DNA of 64,000 nt, taken from NCBI RefSeq assembly GCF_006974125.1, contig NZ_CP037858.1:1922001-1986000 (forward strand), read 5' to 3'. The position numbers were made by a program, and so were the translations under genes. The DNA comes from Stenotrophomonas maltophilia. Lineage in GTDB: Bacteria; Pseudomonadota; Gammaproteobacteria; Xanthomonadales; Xanthomonadaceae. Of the stretch, positions 27,506-38,800 are shown in pieces. Within the stretch, counting starts at the first letter, position 1; every line of letters starts with the position of its first letter. The notes under the pieces were generated by a model. That model searched no databases. It saw only the letters and a program-made list of their open reading frames with translations, and was not told the DNA's origin.

Positions 27506-29142
27506 GCACCGCACCGCAGGATCGTCCGCAGCTCAGCGATGCGCAGCTGCGCACACTGGCCTACTTCGCCATCGGCGTGGCGTCCGAGGGCAGCAACGCC
27601 GGCCGCAACGTGGCCTACCAGCTGTCCTTTGCCGGCAACATCAGCGGCAATGTCATGACGCCGGTGGGCAACAGTGGTTTTTCCATCGGCACGCTGCAGA
27701 CCGATCTGGGCCAGCACCCGGAGGTGGCGACCCAGCTGGTGGACGCCTATCAGCGCTGGGCGCGCCAGCAGCAGCCCTCGCTGGAGCTTGATGCACGCCA
27801 GCGGCAGCAGACGGTTTCCGACCTGCAGCGCGATGGCGACGGCATCAGGGCACAGAATGGGCGCGCATTGGATGGGACCGTCCGCGGACATCTGAACACC
27901 TTCCTTGCATCCAGCGACGGCGTTGCGTTCGTGCATGCACACGATGTCAGCCAGGTCGACCGACTGCTCCGCCACGGCGATGGCCGCCGGGATCCTGGCG
28001 GCGCGATGCAGCAGCTGCGCGGCACGGACCTGTACCAGCATGCGTCGCTGGATGACCAGGCCAAGCTTGCCACCATGCTGATGAAGCTGGAGAACCAGGC
28101 AGGGTTGAGCCGCTATCCTGGCGTTCTGCGGTCGATTGCCAGCGGCGATCTGGCCAGCGTGGATGACGTCAAGACACGGATCGACGGCATGCTTCCCAAC
28201 CGCGTCGTACGCGGCAGGGAACAGCCCGACTACCTGGAAAGCGGCGTGGAGCACGCCCTGAAGGGCACCGAGGTCTTCAACCGGTTGCGAGCCGCAGGGC
28301 CAGGCAATCCGATGCGCGATGTGTTCGCCGGTGTCTCCGCCGACCCGCTGGCCAGCCCGGTGGCGCTGGCTGCCGATCGCGTACACCCCGAGGCCCTGCA
28401 TCGCTACGAAGTGGTCAAGACCCTGTTCCTGCAGAACACCGAGGCACCGGCCTACCTCGATGCCCTGCAGCACGGGCGCTCACATGCCTGGGGCCGCCCG
28501 CAGGCGGCCGGCAGCTCGCCGGCCACCGCCGGCCTGTACGCCTCCGGCGATGATCTGGTGATCTGGAACCGGGACGGTCGCGGCCACGCTTTCATCGATG
28601 GCCAGTGGTCCACCGTGCCGCGTGCGGAACTGCATCGCCAGCAGAATGCCGACGGCTCCATCGACCTCAACCGCGCCCCGCGCAACGGGATGCCCGAACA
28701 GCTGCTGCACGTCGAACCCGCACAACCGGAGCGACGGCGTGCCGCGCTTTCCGACCCGCTGCTGCAACAGGCCGAGGAGGCGGTGCGGCGCCTGGAGGAC
28801 AGCCGGGCCCAGCCTTTCGGCGAAAACGCGCAACGCCTTGCAGCCAGCTCGACCTGCCTGGCCCGCGAGGCCGGGCTGACACGCATCGACCATGTCGTGC
28901 TGGGCGCCTCGCCTTCGCAGGATGGCAGGGCGGAAACGCTCTTCGTCGTGCAGGGCGATCCGTCCGACCCGGCCCATCTCAGGGCACAGATGCCGGCCGC
29001 GCAGGCATTTGCCACCCCCGTGGACACGTCATTGGCGCAGTTGCAGACGATGAATGACGCACACCGACAGACCGATGCGCGCTCCCGGCAGGAGGAGCTG
29101 GATCACCAGAGCACCCTGTCCCAGCAGGCCCGGTCAGTCTGA
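27502..29142 (+). CDS. X-T4SS effector (X-Tfe) with C-terminal XVIPCD
   Basis: 546 residues, no signal peptide. The last 132 residues match the XVIPCD secretion domain: DPLLQQAEEAVRRLE, RLAASSTCLAREAGLTRIDHVVL, LFVVQGDPSDPAHLRA, then ATPVDTSLAQLQ and a Gln-rich tail. This domain docks effectors to the VirD4 coupling protein of the antibacterial type IV secretion system. The N-terminal domain (1-90) has Glu29 in VASEGSNAG and GNSGFSIGTLQTDLG (56-70), a spacing like that of lysozyme-fold glycoside hydrolases (catalytic Glu, then G-x-Q), so a peptidoglycan-degrading toxin is plausible but unproven. Start at 27502 overlaps the immunity gene. Confidence 0.82.
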   Translation: MSTAPQDRPQLSDAQLRTLAYFAIGVASEGSNAGRNVAYQLSFAGNISGNVMTPVGNSGFSIGTLQTDLGQHPEVATQLVDAYQRWARQQQPSLELDARQRQQTVSDLQRDGDGIRAQNGRALDGTVRGHLNTFLASSDGVAFVHAHDVSQVDRLLRHGDGRRDPGGAMQQLRGTDLYQHASLDDQAKLATMLMKLENQAGLSRYPGVLRSIASGDLASVDDVKTRIDGMLPNRVVRGREQPDYLESGVEHALKGTEVFNRLRAAGPGNPMRDVFAGVSADPLASPVALAADRVHPEALHRYEVVKTLFLQNTEAPAYLDALQHGRSHAWGRPQAAGSSPATAGLYASGDDLVIWNRDGRGHAFIDGQWSTVPRAELHRQQNADGSIDLNRAPRNGMPEQLLHVEPAQPERRRAALSDPLLQQAEEAVRRLEDSRAQPFGENAQRLAASSTCLAREAGLTRIDHVVLGASPSQDGRAETLFVVQGDPSDPAHLRAQMPAAQAFATPVDTSLAQLQTMNDAHRQTDARSRQEELDHQSTLSQQARSV

Positions 29143-29571
29143 TCCGCGCCCATGCAACGGTCGGGGCGGGCAGTACCCTTCGGCCCGCGCCGTGCCGGCG
29201 ATCTGCCGTGACGACCAGTGCCGGGTGATCCAGATGGTCAGTGCTGCCGAGCTCAGGTGCCAGCGCAGCATGCTGTGGCGTGGATGGTGGCCGAGGTGGA
29301 CGCGTGCGATCCAGGAGGCTTCGAGCTCGACATCCGGCACGTTCACCTTCGTATTCACCCCCACGTGGCGCGCCGTGAATCGCCATGGATCCATCGGTAC
29401 GTGGTGGGCATAGGTCGCAGCACCACACGCGCCGCCGCTCCGCGCGGAATCGACGGGTTGCGGCCGGCCCTCGGCCGCGACCAATCCCAGCAGATACAGC
29501 AGGCCCGGCAGCAGGGCCAGGAAGGTCAACAGCAGAAACAGCGCGATCCACGCCCGGCCCGCCGCACGCAT
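29134..29571 (-). CDS. Hypothetical membrane-anchored protein
   Basis: 145 residues with one N-terminal membrane segment (about 7-32, AWIALFLLLTFLALLPGLLYLLGLV) and a basic, His/Trp-rich remainder. Starts 3 bp after the stop of the NTF2-like gene, so an operon is likely. Its 3' end overlaps the effector 3' end by 9 bp, tail to tail. Not recognised; support comes from spacing and the clean membrane helix. Confidence 0.6.
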   Translation of the reverse strand: MRAAGRAWIALFLLLTFLALLPGLLYLLGLVAAEGRPQPVDSARSGGACGAATYAHHVPMDPWRFTARHVGVNTKVNVPDVELEASWIARVHLGHHPRHSMLRWHLSSAALTIWITRHWSSRQIAGTARAEGYCPPRPLHGRGSD

Positions 29572-29574
29572 CGG

Positions 29575-30006
29575 TCACTGCGCCTTCGGCTTCGGGTACC
29601 ACAACGCGTTGACGATGACCCAGCGCTGCTCGAAGCGCCCCATGTGGAAGTAGTCGACGAACCACGGTGTTTCCAGCCGCACCGAGGCGGCGTTGCCGGT
29701 CACATCCAGTACCGTGCAGCGGCGGTCCCATTGCTCCTTCGGGGTCTTCAGCGCGCCCTGCTTCGTCAGTGAGACCAGTTCTTCCTTGGACATCCGGCGC
29801 AGTCCAAGGCGCTCATCGGGTGTATCACCGAGGACCGCGCGCTTGGCCAGGTCCGGGTGCAGGGACCGGGCGACGCGCTGTGGGTCCGCCTCCAGCTGGC
29901 CGTCGACGTAGTCATGGCAGGTGGCTTCGATGGCCGCGATGGTGGCCGGGTCGGCGGCGGGGCTTGTGGCTGCGGAAAGGGCGAACAGCAGGGCGATCGT
30001 GGACAT
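29575..30006 (-). CDS. Secreted NTF2-like (lumazine-binding-like) protein
   Basis: 143 residues, signal-peptide-like start (MSTIALLFALSAATSPAA), then an NTF2-like fold of the Lumazine_bd_2 type: IEATCHDYVDGQLEADPQRVARSLHPDLAKR at the front and WVIVNALWYPK at the end, the conserved last strand. Such proteins bind small ligands or have no known activity. First gene of a two-gene operon. Confidence 0.78.
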   Translation of the reverse strand: MSTIALLFALSAATSPAADPATIAAIEATCHDYVDGQLEADPQRVARSLHPDLAKRAVLGDTPDERLGLRRMSKEELVSLTKQGALKTPKEQWDRRCTVLDVTGNAASVRLETPWFVDYFHMGRFEQRWVIVNALWYPKPKAQ

Positions 30007-30079
30007 CCGGGTCTCCGGCGCTGAGGGCTGGGCGATCATGGCACGTGCAAGCCGCATCCAGGCATGGCGTGGACCTACC

Positions 30080-30149
30080 GTAGAGCCGAGCCCATGCCCG
30101 GGTCCTGCAACGGGCAGACGGAACAGCAGCCGAGCGCGGGCTCGGCTAC
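30080..30149. repeat. SMAG inverted dimer
   Basis: GTAGAGCCGAGCCCATG-type arm and its complement (ggctcggctac) about a 30-bp centre. Its right-hand GTAG supplies the stop codon of the GIY-YIG gene. Confidence 0.8.
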
Positions 30150-30421
30150 AGAAGTCCAGCGTCCAGGGCCTGCAGCCAGGCCAGCTTGCGTTCGCGCGGC
30201 TGCTGCTTGAGTTGCCATTCGGCGCGCGAGGCGGCGGAACGGTCCGGGTATTCGCGCACGGCCAGCACGCGCAGTGGCGGCCGCGACCGTGTGTAGCGCG
30301 CGCCCTTGCCCGCCTGGTGGGCGGCGAAGCGTGCGTCCACGTCGGTGCTGATACCTGCGTAATAGCTGCCATCGCGGCATTCGAGCAGGTACAGGAACCA
30401 CGGGCGGGGGGACGGGGCCAT
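30146..30421 (-). CDS. GIY-YIG domain protein (UPF0213-type)
   Basis: 91 residues, almost entirely a GIY-YIG nuclease-fold module: [33 protein letters not shown], with YLL and YAG as the two strands, then [10 protein letters not shown] and the Glu-containing helix [16 protein letters not shown]. Same size as the YhbQ/UPF0213 family, stand-alone domains with no firm physiological role. The TAG stop lies inside a SMAG GTAG. Confidence 0.87.
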   Translation of the reverse strand: MAPSPRPWFLYLLECRDGSYYAGISTDVDARFAAHQAGKGARYTRSRPPLRVLAVREYPDRSAASRAEWQLKQQPRERKLAWLQALDAGLL

Positions 30422-30453
30422 GCCGGGATTATGCCGTGCTGCACTGCAGCGGA

Positions 30454-30459
30454 TATACT
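30454..30459 (+). promoter_or_regulatory. -10 element ahead of the glycine riboswitch
   Basis: TATACT about 12 bp before the first aptamer; no clear -35 is seen. It would start the transcript just at the riboswitch 5' end. Confidence 0.45.
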
Positions 30460-30469
30460 GGCGGCCGAA

Positions 30470-30667
30470 TGCAGGAGAGAGGCGCCGCGCTGGCGCCCGC
30501 CGAAGGCGCAGGCTCCCATGATCGCTCAGGCCGGTGGGCTGGAATCCCACCAACCATGCATTCGACTCGCCGAGCTGGAGAGAGGTCACCGGGCATGCCC
30601 GGGACGATCCGCCGAAGGGGCACGCGGCCCACGCCGCTGAACTCTCAGGCAAAAGGACAGCGGGAGC
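30470..30667 (+). promoter_or_regulatory. Tandem glycine riboswitch
   Basis: Two glycine aptamers. The second (about 30573-30667) is canonical: GGAGAG opening, GCCGAAGGGGCA, and CTCAGGCAAAAGGACAG closing. The first (30471-about 30570) has GGAGAGAGGC, GCCGAAGGCGCAGGC and GCTCAGGC, but its 3' side carries an extra hairpin (ggtgggctggaatcccacc) in place of the usual AAAAGGACMG. No terminator with a U-run lies between it and the gene at 30753, so control may be translational. It precedes a UPF0126 membrane protein rather than the glycine cleavage genes. Confidence 0.88.
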
Positions 30668-30752
30668 GGCACCGGTCATCGTCATCCCGTCATTGCGCAG
30701 GCAGTGGCGGTAGTCGCGCATGGCCGGCCCCACCGCGCCCGGAGCCTGCCCC

Positions 30753-31370
30753 ATGCTGCTGTCCATCATCTACCTGATCGCCATTTCCGCTGAAGCCATG
30801 ACCGGCGCGCTGTCCGCCGGCCGCCGCCGCATGGACCTTTTCGGCGTGGTCATGATCGCCTGCGTCACCGCCCTTGGTGGTGGTTCGCTGCGCGACATCC
30901 TGCTCGGCCACTACCCGCTGGGCTGGGTGAAGCATCCCGAGTACCTGGGCTTCACCGTGTGCGCGGCGCTGATCGCTACCTGGGTGGCGCGCTGGATGCA
31001 CCACTTCCGCCGCACCTTCCTGGTGCTGGACGGGCTGGGCCTGATCGCCTTCACCCTGATCGGCTGCTCGATCGCACGCGAGGCCGGCCATGCCACGCCC
31101 ATCGTACTGATTGCCGGCATGCTGACCGGTGCGTTCGGTGGCGTGCTCCGCGACATACTCTGCAACGAAGTACCGCTGATCTTCCAGAAGGAGCTGTACG
31201 CGATCATCGCGCTGCTGACCGGCGCGGCGTACCTGTTGCTGCTGCACTGGGGCGTGGCCGACGCCACCGCGATCCTGTGCTGCCTCGGCGGCGGCTTCGC
31301 CCTGCGCCTGCTGGCAATCCACTACCGCTGGGAAATGCCGAAGTTCGTCTATCACGACGAAGTGCATTGA
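30753..31370 (+). CDS. UPF0126/TRIC-family membrane protein, putative glycine transporter
   Basis: 205 residues with seven membrane segments in two UPF0126 (Gly_transporter) repeats, each with a conserved glycine-rich signature: [14 protein letters not shown] in the first and [19 protein letters not shown] in the second. The ATG at 30753 gives the normal family length. The glycine riboswitch 85 bp upstream strongly suggests glycine as substrate, as proposed for riboswitch-linked members in other bacteria. Likely function is glycine efflux or uptake; direction unknown. Confidence 0.88.
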   Translation: MLLSIIYLIAISAEAMTGALSAGRRRMDLFGVVMIACVTALGGGSLRDILLGHYPLGWVKHPEYLGFTVCAALIATWVARWMHHFRRTFLVLDGLGLIAFTLIGCSIAREAGHATPIVLIAGMLTGAFGGVLRDILCNEVPLIFQKELYAIIALLTGAAYLLLLHWGVADATAILCCLGGGFALRLLAIHYRWEMPKFVYHDEVH

Positions 31371-31380
31371 TGGTTTGACG

Positions 31381-31457
31381 GTGGTGCCGGCCGCTGGCCG
31401 GCAACACTGCATACGCCCGCAGATTCCAGCAGGTTGCCGGCCAGCGGCCGGCACCAC
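31381..31457. repeat. SMAG inverted dimer with altered termini
   Basis: GTGGTGCCGGCCGC arm and its complement, with GTGG/CCAC instead of GTAG/CTAC at both ends. Lies downstream of the UPF0126 gene. The rest of the gap to 31655 shows no further recognisable feature. Confidence 0.75.
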
Positions 31458-31655
31458 CGATTGCGTTGCATGACCAAGGTCACGCGGCGACGGTTCGCGT
31501 AAACCGCTACCATTGGCACCCCGTCGCACGCGCGACGGCATCCAGCCACGCCGCGCCCGCGGCCCCGCCAGACACTCCCTCCCCGCTGCCCGTGGTGCCC
31601 GTGAACGCGCCGACGGGCCCGCATGTCCCTGCGCGCGCAGGGCGCAGGATGCCCC

Positions 31656-32822
31656 ATGTCTGTCGCCGAAAATTCCCGCTTCCGCCGTGCCCGCTCGTTG
31701 TGGGCGGTGCTGGCCCTTGCCCTCGTCGCCGTTCTGGCGTGGTGGCTGTGGCCCCGGAACGACGCCGGCAGCCGCGACGATGCACCGGGCAAGACGGTGC
31801 CGGTACGCGTGGCGCGCGCCAGTGCCGAGCCGCTGGTGCTGCGCCTGAAGGCGGTCGGTACGGTCACCCCGCTGCACAGCGTGGTGGTGCGCAGCCGCGT
31901 GGATGGCGAACTGCTGCGCCTGCACTTCCAGGAAGGGCAGCAGGTGAACGCCGGCGACCTGCTGGCGCAGATCGACCCACGCCCGTATGAAGTGAAGCTG
32001 GCGCAGGCCCAGGGCACCCAGCAGCAGAACCTGGCCGAGCTGGAAAACGCCGAACGGCAGCTGCAGCGCTACCGCGAACTGCAGAAGCAGAACTACGTGT
32101 CCGGGCAGGAACTGAGCGACCAGCAGAGCAAAGTGCGCCAGCTGCAGGGCCGCCGGCTCAGCGACCAGGCGTCTGTTGATGAAGCACGCCTGCAGCTGCA
32201 GTACACCCGCATCACCGCGCCGGTCAGTGGCCGCGTCGGGCTGCGGCGGTTGGACGTGGGCAACCTGGTACGCGCCAGCGATGCCGAAGGCCTGGTGACA
32301 CTGGCGCAGACTGCACCGATCAGCGTGCTGTTCACCGTGCCCGAACCCGAGCTGCCTGCACTGCTCGATGCCGTGCAGGCGCAACCGTCGCTGGCGGTGG
32401 AAACCTGGGACCGCGAAGAACGCCGGCAGCTGGCGCGCGGCTCGCTGTCCAGCCTCGACAACCGCATCGATACCACCACCGGCACGCTGAAGCTGCGTGC
32501 GCACTTCGACAACCACGATCTGGCGCTGTTTCCCAACCAGTTCGTCAACGTACGCCTGCAGCTGGGCGAGCAGCCCGCCCTGCTGATTCCCGATGCCGCC
32601 GTACAGTTCGGCAGCCAGGGCAACTACGTGCATGTCGTCGGCAAGGACAACACGGCGCAGCGGCGCGTGGTAGTGCTCGGCCCTGCCGATGACGGCCGCG
32701 TGGCCGTGCGTTCGGGCTTGGCCGCAGGTGACCAGGTGGTGATCGAAGGCATCGACGGACTGGAAGACGGCACGGCGGTGGAGATCATCGCCGGGGAGGC
32801 CGCGACCAAGGCCGGCGCATGA
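31656..32822 (+). CDS. RND efflux periplasmic adaptor (MdtA/MuxA type; smeI in S. maltophilia naming)
   Basis: 388-residue membrane fusion protein bridging the two RND pumps to an outer-membrane channel. N-terminal membrane anchor (about 9-27, [19 protein letters not shown]), biotinyl-lipoyl-like halves ([18 protein letters not shown] and [18 protein letters not shown]) flanking an alpha hairpin, then beta-barrel and membrane-proximal parts ([22 protein letters not shown]). Start chosen at [10 protein letters not shown], before the anchor. Overlaps the next gene by 4 bp. The MFP-RND-RND order is that of mdtABC/muxABC and smeIJK; no outer-membrane factor gene is present here. Confidence 0.92.
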   Translation: MSVAENSRFRRARSLWAVLALALVAVLAWWLWPRNDAGSRDDAPGKTVPVRVARASAEPLVLRLKAVGTVTPLHSVVVRSRVDGELLRLHFQEGQQVNAGDLLAQIDPRPYEVKLAQAQGTQQQNLAELENAERQLQRYRELQKQNYVSGQELSDQQSKVRQLQGRRLSDQASVDEARLQLQYTRITAPVSGRVGLRRLDVGNLVRASDAEGLVTLAQTAPISVLFTVPEPELPALLDAVQAQPSLAVETWDREERRQLARGSLSSLDNRIDTTTGTLKLRAHFDNHDLALFPNQFVNVRLQLGEQPALLIPDAAVQFGSQGNYVHVVGKDNTAQRRVVVLGPADDGRVAVRSGLAAGDQVVIEGIDGLEDGTAVEIIAGEAATKAGA

Positions 32823-35800
32823 ACCTCTCGCGTCCGTTCATCCTCAGGCCTGTCGCCACCACGCTGCTGATGGTGGCGCTGCTGCTGTCCGGCGTGCTGG
32901 CCTATCGCCTGCTGCCGGTGGCTGCACTGCCACAGGTCGACTACCCGATCATCCAGATCACCACGCTGTACCCCGGTGCCAGCCCGGAACTGACCACACG
33001 CACGATCACTGCGCCGCTGGAGCGCCAGCTCGGGCAGATTCCCGGCCTGAAGCAGTTGTCGTCGACCAGTTCCGGCGGTGCGTCGGTGATCACCCTGCAG
33101 TTCGGACTGGAGGTGTCGCTGGGCGTAGCCGAACAGGACGTGCAGGCCGCGATCAACGCCGCCGGTAGCTTCCTGCCCGGCGACCTGCCCGTGCCGCCGG
33201 TCTACCGCAAGGTCAATCCGGCCGATACGCCGATCCTGACCCTGGCGGTGACCTCGCAGGGCCTGTCGCTGCCGCAGGTGCATGACCTGGTGGATACGCG
33301 CATCGCGCAGCGCCTGGCGCAGCTGCCCGGTGTCGGCCTGGTCAGCCTGGCCGGTGGCCAGCGCCCTGCCGTGCGTATCCAGGTCAATCCGGCGGCACTG
33401 GCCGCCAACGGCCTGGGCATGGACCACATCCGCACCGCCATCGCCGCGGCCAACGTCAACCTGCCCAAGGGCAGCTTCGACGGCCCGATCCGCGCGGTGA
33501 TGCTCGATGCCAATGACCAGATGCGCAGCGTGGATGAGTACCGTGCACTGGTGCTGGCCTGGCGCGACGGCGCGCCGCTGCGGCTGGGCGACGTGGCCAC
33601 CATCACCGATGGCGCCGAGAACCGCCAGCTGGCGGCGTGGAGCGGCACCACCCCGGCAGTGCTGGTGAACATCCAGCGCCAGCCCGGTGCAAACGTGATC
33701 GCCGTGGTCGAACAGGTGCGTACGCTGCTGCCGCAGCTGCAGGCTACGCTGCCGGCCGGCGTGCAGATGAACGTGCTGAGCGACCGCACCGAATCGATCC
33801 GCGCGTCGGTGCGCGGCGTGCAGAAGGAACTGGTGCTGGCCATCGGCCTGGTGGTGTTGGTCACGTGGGTATTCCTGCGCAACCTGCCGGCCACACTCAT
33901 TCCCAGCGTCGCGGTACCGCTGTCGCTGATCGGTACCTTCGCAGTGATGCTGCTGGCCGGCTATTCACTCAACAACCTCACGCTGATGGCGCTGACCATC
34001 GCTACCGGCTTCGTGGTGGACGACGCCATCGTGATGCTGGAGAACATTGCCCGCCATCTGGAAGAAGGTGAAAGCCCGCGCGAAGGCGCGCTGAAGGGGG
34101 CGGCCGAGATCGGCTTCACCCTGGTGTCGCTGACCGTTTCACTGATCGCGGTGCTGATCCCGCTGCTGTTCATGGCCGACCTGGTGGGCGCGCTGTTCCA
34201 TGAATTCGCAGTGACACTGGCGGTAGCCATCGGCATCTCGCTGCTGGTCTCGCTGACGCTGACGCCGATGCTGTGCGCGCGGTTCCTGAAGCCGCACGCG
34301 AAGACCGCGCATGCGCCCGATGTGTTCGACCGCATCATCGCCCTCTACGACCGACAACTGCGCTGGGTGCTGCAGCGCCAGCCGCTGATGCTGCTGGCCA
34401 CCGTTGCCACGCTGGCACTCACCGTGGCGCTGTACTTCGCCGTGCCCAAGGGCTTCTTCCCGGTGCAGGATGCCGGCCTGGTGCAGGGCATCAGCGAAGC
34501 GCCGCAGGCCATCTCGTTCCAGGCCATGCGCGAGCGCCAGCAGGCGCTGGCCGCCACCATCGAAGCGGACCCGGCGGTGGCCAGCGTGTCCTCGTACATC
34601 GGCGTGGACGGCAACAACGCCACGCTCAATACCGGACGCCTGCTGATCGAACTGAAACCGCATGGCGACCGCGATGGCGCCGCCGTGGTGATGGAACGGC
34701 TGCAGCAGCGCGTATCGAAGATTCCCGGCATCACCCTGTACCTGCAGCCGGTGCAGGAGCTGGGCATCGAAGACCGCATCAGCCGCAACCAGTACCAGTT
34801 CACCCTGACCACGCCGGAGCAGCAGACGCTGGAAACCTGGACGCCGAAGCTGCTGCAGGCGCTGCGCCAGCAGCCGGCATTGCGCGATGTGGCCAGCGAC
34901 CTGCAGATGCAGGGCCGGCAGGCGCGGGTGAACATCGACCGCGATGCCGCCGCACGCCTGAATGTCAGCGTCGAAGCCGTGGCCGATGCGCTGTACGACG
35001 CCTACGGGCAGCGTCAGATCTCCACCATCTTCACCCAGGCCAGCCAGTACCGCGTGGTGCTGGAAGCCGATCCGTCGCGCCAACCCGGGCCCGATGCCAT
35101 CAGCGGCCTGCGCGTGCGCAACAGCGACGGGCAGACCGTGCCGCTGGGTGCGGTGGCACGCGTGGATCTGGGCCCGACCGCCCTGCTGCGCAACCATGTC
35201 GGCCAGTTCCCGGCGGCCACGCTGTCATTCAATCCGGCCCCGGGCGCATCGCTGGGCGAAGTGGTGGAGGCTGTGCACGCCGCACGCGCACACGTGGATC
35301 TGCCGCAGAGCATCGAGCTGCGCCTGCAGGGTGCCGCAGCGGCGTTCAGCAGTTCGCTGTCGTCCACACTGTGGCTGATCCTGGCTGCAGTGGTGGTGAT
35401 GTACATCGTGCTGGGCGTGCTCTACGAGAGCTTCATCCATCCGGTCACCATCCTCTCCACCCTGCCTTCGGCAACGGTCGGCGCGCTGGCCGCGTTGTGG
35501 GTGAGCGGACGCAGCCTGGACCTGATCGCGGTGATCGGCATCGTGCTGCTGATCGGCCTGGTGAAGAAGAACGCGATCATGATGATCGACTTCGCACTGG
35601 ACGCGCAGCGCACGCGCGGCATGACCCCGCGCGAAGCAATCCACCAGGCGGCACTGCTGCGCTTCCGGCCGATCCTGATGACCACGCTGGCCGCGCTGTT
35701 CGGTGCCGTGCCGCTGATGCTAGCCAGTGGTTCCGGTGCCGAACTGCGGCAACCGTTGGGCTGGGTGATGGTGGGCGGATTGCTGGTCAGCCAGGTACTG

Positions 35801-35896
35801 ACCCTGTTCACCACGCCGGTGATCTACCTCGCCTTCGACCGCCTGCAGCGCGGCCACGCGGCAGCAACCACCGTCGCTGAAGAGGCCAGCGCGTGA
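32819..35896 (+). CDS. RND efflux transporter MdtB/MuxB type (smeJ)
   Basis: 1025-residue proton-driven inner-membrane pump with 12 membrane helices and two large periplasmic loops. The N-terminus [23 protein letters not shown] is typical. Helix 4 carries the proton-relay pair in [13 protein letters not shown] (two Asp), and helix 10 the Lys in [19 protein letters not shown] overlaps join it to the adaptor upstream and the second pump downstream, so it is expected to form the heteromultimer seen in MdtBC systems. Confidence 0.94.
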   Translation: MNLSRPFILRPVATTLLMVALLLSGVLAYRLLPVAALPQVDYPIIQITTLYPGASPELTTRTITAPLERQLGQIPGLKQLSSTSSGGASVITLQFGLEVSLGVAEQDVQAAINAAGSFLPGDLPVPPVYRKVNPADTPILTLAVTSQGLSLPQVHDLVDTRIAQRLAQLPGVGLVSLAGGQRPAVRIQVNPAALAANGLGMDHIRTAIAAANVNLPKGSFDGPIRAVMLDANDQMRSVDEYRALVLAWRDGAPLRLGDVATITDGAENRQLAAWSGTTPAVLVNIQRQPGANVIAVVEQVRTLLPQLQATLPAGVQMNVLSDRTESIRASVRGVQKELVLAIGLVVLVTWVFLRNLPATLIPSVAVPLSLIGTFAVMLLAGYSLNNLTLMALTIATGFVVDDAIVMLENIARHLEEGESPREGALKGAAEIGFTLVSLTVSLIAVLIPLLFMADLVGALFHEFAVTLAVAIGISLLVSLTLTPMLCARFLKPHAKTAHAPDVFDRIIALYDRQLRWVLQRQPLMLLATVATLALTVALYFAVPKGFFPVQDAGLVQGISEAPQAISFQAMRERQQALAATIEADPAVASVSSYIGVDGNNATLNTGRLLIELKPHGDRDGAAVVMERLQQRVSKIPGITLYLQPVQELGIEDRISRNQYQFTLTTPEQQTLETWTPKLLQALRQQPALRDVASDLQMQGRQARVNIDRDAAARLNVSVEAVADALYDAYGQRQISTIFTQASQYRVVLEADPSRQPGPDAISGLRVRNSDGQTVPLGAVARVDLGPTALLRNHVGQFPAATLSFNPAPGASLGEVVEAVHAARAHVDLPQSIELRLQGAAAAFSSSLSSTLWLILAAVVVMYIVLGVLYESFIHPVTILSTLPSATVGALAALWVSGRSLDLIAVIGIVLLIGLVKKNAIMMIDFALDAQRTRGMTPREAIHQAALLRFRPILMTTLAALFGAVPLMLASGSGAELRQPLGWVMVGGLLVSQVLTLFTTPVIYLAFDRLQRGHAAATTVAEEASA

Positions 35897-38800
35897 CCCC
35901 TGTGGAGCGCCTGGCGCAGGCCTGCGTGCAGCGGCCGGTGGCCACGATCCTGTTGGCGGTTGCGCTGGTGCTGGCAGGCCTGCTGGCGCTGCGGCTGCTG
36001 CCCGTGGCACCGCTGCCACAGGTGGACTACCCGGCCATCGAAGTCAGTGCCAGCCTGCCCGGTGCCTCGCCCGAGTCGATGGCGGCCACCGTGGCCACGC
36101 CGCTCGAACGTGCGCTCGGCAGCCTGCCCGGCATCTCGCGCATCGACTCGGCCAGCACCCAGGGCCAGACCCAGATCGAACTGAAGTTCGTGCTCGGCCG
36201 CGATATCGATGAAGCCGCACGTGAAGTGCAGGCCGCGATCAACCTTGCACGTGGGCAGCTGCCCAGTGGCATGCCGGGCATGCCGCAGTACCGCAAGGTG
36301 AACCCTTCGCAGGCACCGATCCTGGCATTGGCACTGACCTCGGACATCTTGTCGCCCGGGCAGCTGTACGACCTGGCCTCCACCGTGCTGGCGCAGAAAC
36401 TGTCGCAGGTACCGGGCGTGGGCGAAGTCCAGGTCGGTGGCAGCGCACTGCCGGCGGTACGCGTGTCATTGGATCCAAACGCGCTGAACCATGCTGGATT
36501 GGCACTGGAGGACGTGGCGCGGGCCATCGCACGTGCCAATGCGGTGCGCCCGCTGGGCGCGGTGGGGGACGCGCGCCAGCAATGGCAGCTGGAGGCACCG
36601 CTGCAGCTGCGCCAAGCCACCCAGTACCGCGAACTGGCGTTGAAGGTCAGCGACGACCGCACGCTGCGACTGGGCGATGTCGCCGCCGTCGCCGATGGCG
36701 TGGAGGACCGCTACGCCAGCGGCTTCCACAACGACCGCCCCGCCGTGCTGCTGATCGTCAGCCGCCAGCCCAATGCCAACATCATCGCCACCGTCGATGC
36801 CATCCAGGCGCAGCTGCCACAGTTGCATGCACTGCTGCCCTCCAGCGTTGACATGCGCCTGGTGATGGACCGCTCGCCGGTGATCCGCGCCACGCTGCAG
36901 GAAGCGGAGATGACGCTGGTTCTGGCCATCGTACTGGTGGTGCTGGTGGTGCTTGGCTTCCTCGGCCACTGGCGTGCGGCGCTGGTGCCCAGCGTGGCGA
37001 TACCGGTGGTGCTGTTCGGTACGCTGGCGCTGATCGCGCTGATGGGATTCTCGCTCAACACGCTCTCGCTGATGGCCCTGATCGTGGCCGCCGTGCTGGT
37101 GGTGGACGATGCCATCGTGGTGCTGGAGAACATCGCCCGCCATCGCGAACTCGGGGCGGACCGCTGGCAGGCTGCGGTACGGGGTGCGTCGGAAGTCGGT
37201 GCCACGCTTCTGTCGATGAACATTGCACTGGCCGTGGTGTTCGTCTCCATCCTGTTCCTGGATGACTTCGTCGAACGCCTGTTCCGCGAATTCTCGCTGA
37301 CCCTGGTAGCGGCGATGGCGGTCTCCGTGCTGGTCGCGTTGAGCCTGGTACCGATGCTGTGCGCGCGATTGTTTATCGATGCCGGGCAGCAGCCATCACG
37401 CTGGCAGCGCGGCAGCAATGCGCTGTTCGAACGTGTGCGCGGCGCTTACCTGCGCACCCTGCAGGCCAGCCTGCGCCGGTTGCGCTGGCCGTTGCTGGCC
37501 TTCGTTGCGGTCATCGCGCTCAACGCCTGGCTGTTCCAGCAGGTGCCCAAGGGCATCGTGCCCAAGCAGGACACTGCACAGCTGCGTGGTTTCGCCCGCG
37601 GTGACGACGGCCTGTCATTCCAGGCCATGCAGCCGAAGATCGACGCGTACCGGAAACTGCTGCTGTCCGACCCGGCCATCGAGGACATCATCGGCTACAT
37701 CGGCGGCAGCAACGGCGTGAACAACGCCTTCATCATGATCAAGATGAAGCCGCTGGCCGAGCGCAAAGTCTCCAGCCAGCAGGTGATCGACCGCCTGCGC
37801 GCGCGGCTGCCCAAGCTGCCCGGCGGCAATCTCTATCTGTGGGTGGACCAGGACATCCGCCTGGAAGGCGCCGGCAGCAGCGGCAAGTACGAGTTCCAGT
37901 TGCTTTCAGCCGATACCACGCCCCTGCGCGAATGGGCACCGAAGGTGGCTGCCGCCCTGCGTGGCCTGCCCGAACTGGTGGACGTGGAAGCACAGGGCGA
38001 AGCAGGCATGCGCCAGGTGGTGCTGGACATCGATCGCGAGGCGGCCGCGCGGCATGGCGTGGACCTGCGCACCGTCGCCAGCATGCTCAACAACTCCTTC
38101 AGCCAGCGCCAGGTGGCCACGCTGTACGACAGCCTCAACCAGTACCGCGTGGTGATGGAGCTGGACCCGAAGCACACCCAGCACCCCGGCACGCTGGCGC
38201 AGCTGCAGGTGATCGATGGCAACGGCCGGCGCATTCCGCTGTCGAGCATCGCCAGCTGGCGCTATGGCATGGCACCGGACCGGGTGTATCACAGCGAACA
38301 GTTCGCCTCGATCTGGATCGAGTTCGCGCTGGCACCGGGCGTGGGGCTGGAACAGGCCACGCAGGCGATCGATGGTGCGATGTCGAAGCTGATGCTGCCA
38401 CGTTCGGTGCAGGGCAAGCTGTCCGGTGAGGCCGGCGGCCTGGATCAGCTGCGCGCGCGCCAGCTGTGGCTGGTGCTGGGCGCCACGCTGGCGGTCTACC
38501 TGGTGCTGGGCATCCTCTACGAGAGCTTCCTGCAGCCGCTGGTGATCCTGTCCACCCTGCCCTCGGCCGGTGTCGGCGCGCTGCTGGCGTTGTGGCTGTT
38601 CGGCAACGAACTGAACCTGATCGCCCTGCTCGGCCTGTTCCTGCTGGTGGGCGTGGTGATGAAGAACACCATCCTGCTGGTGGACTTCGCGCTGGCCGGC
38701 GAGCGGCGCGGGCTGAGCGCGCAGGATTCAGTAATGGAAGCCGCGCGGTTGCGTCTGCGGCCGATCCTGATGACCTCGCTGGCGGCGCTGCTGGGCACGT

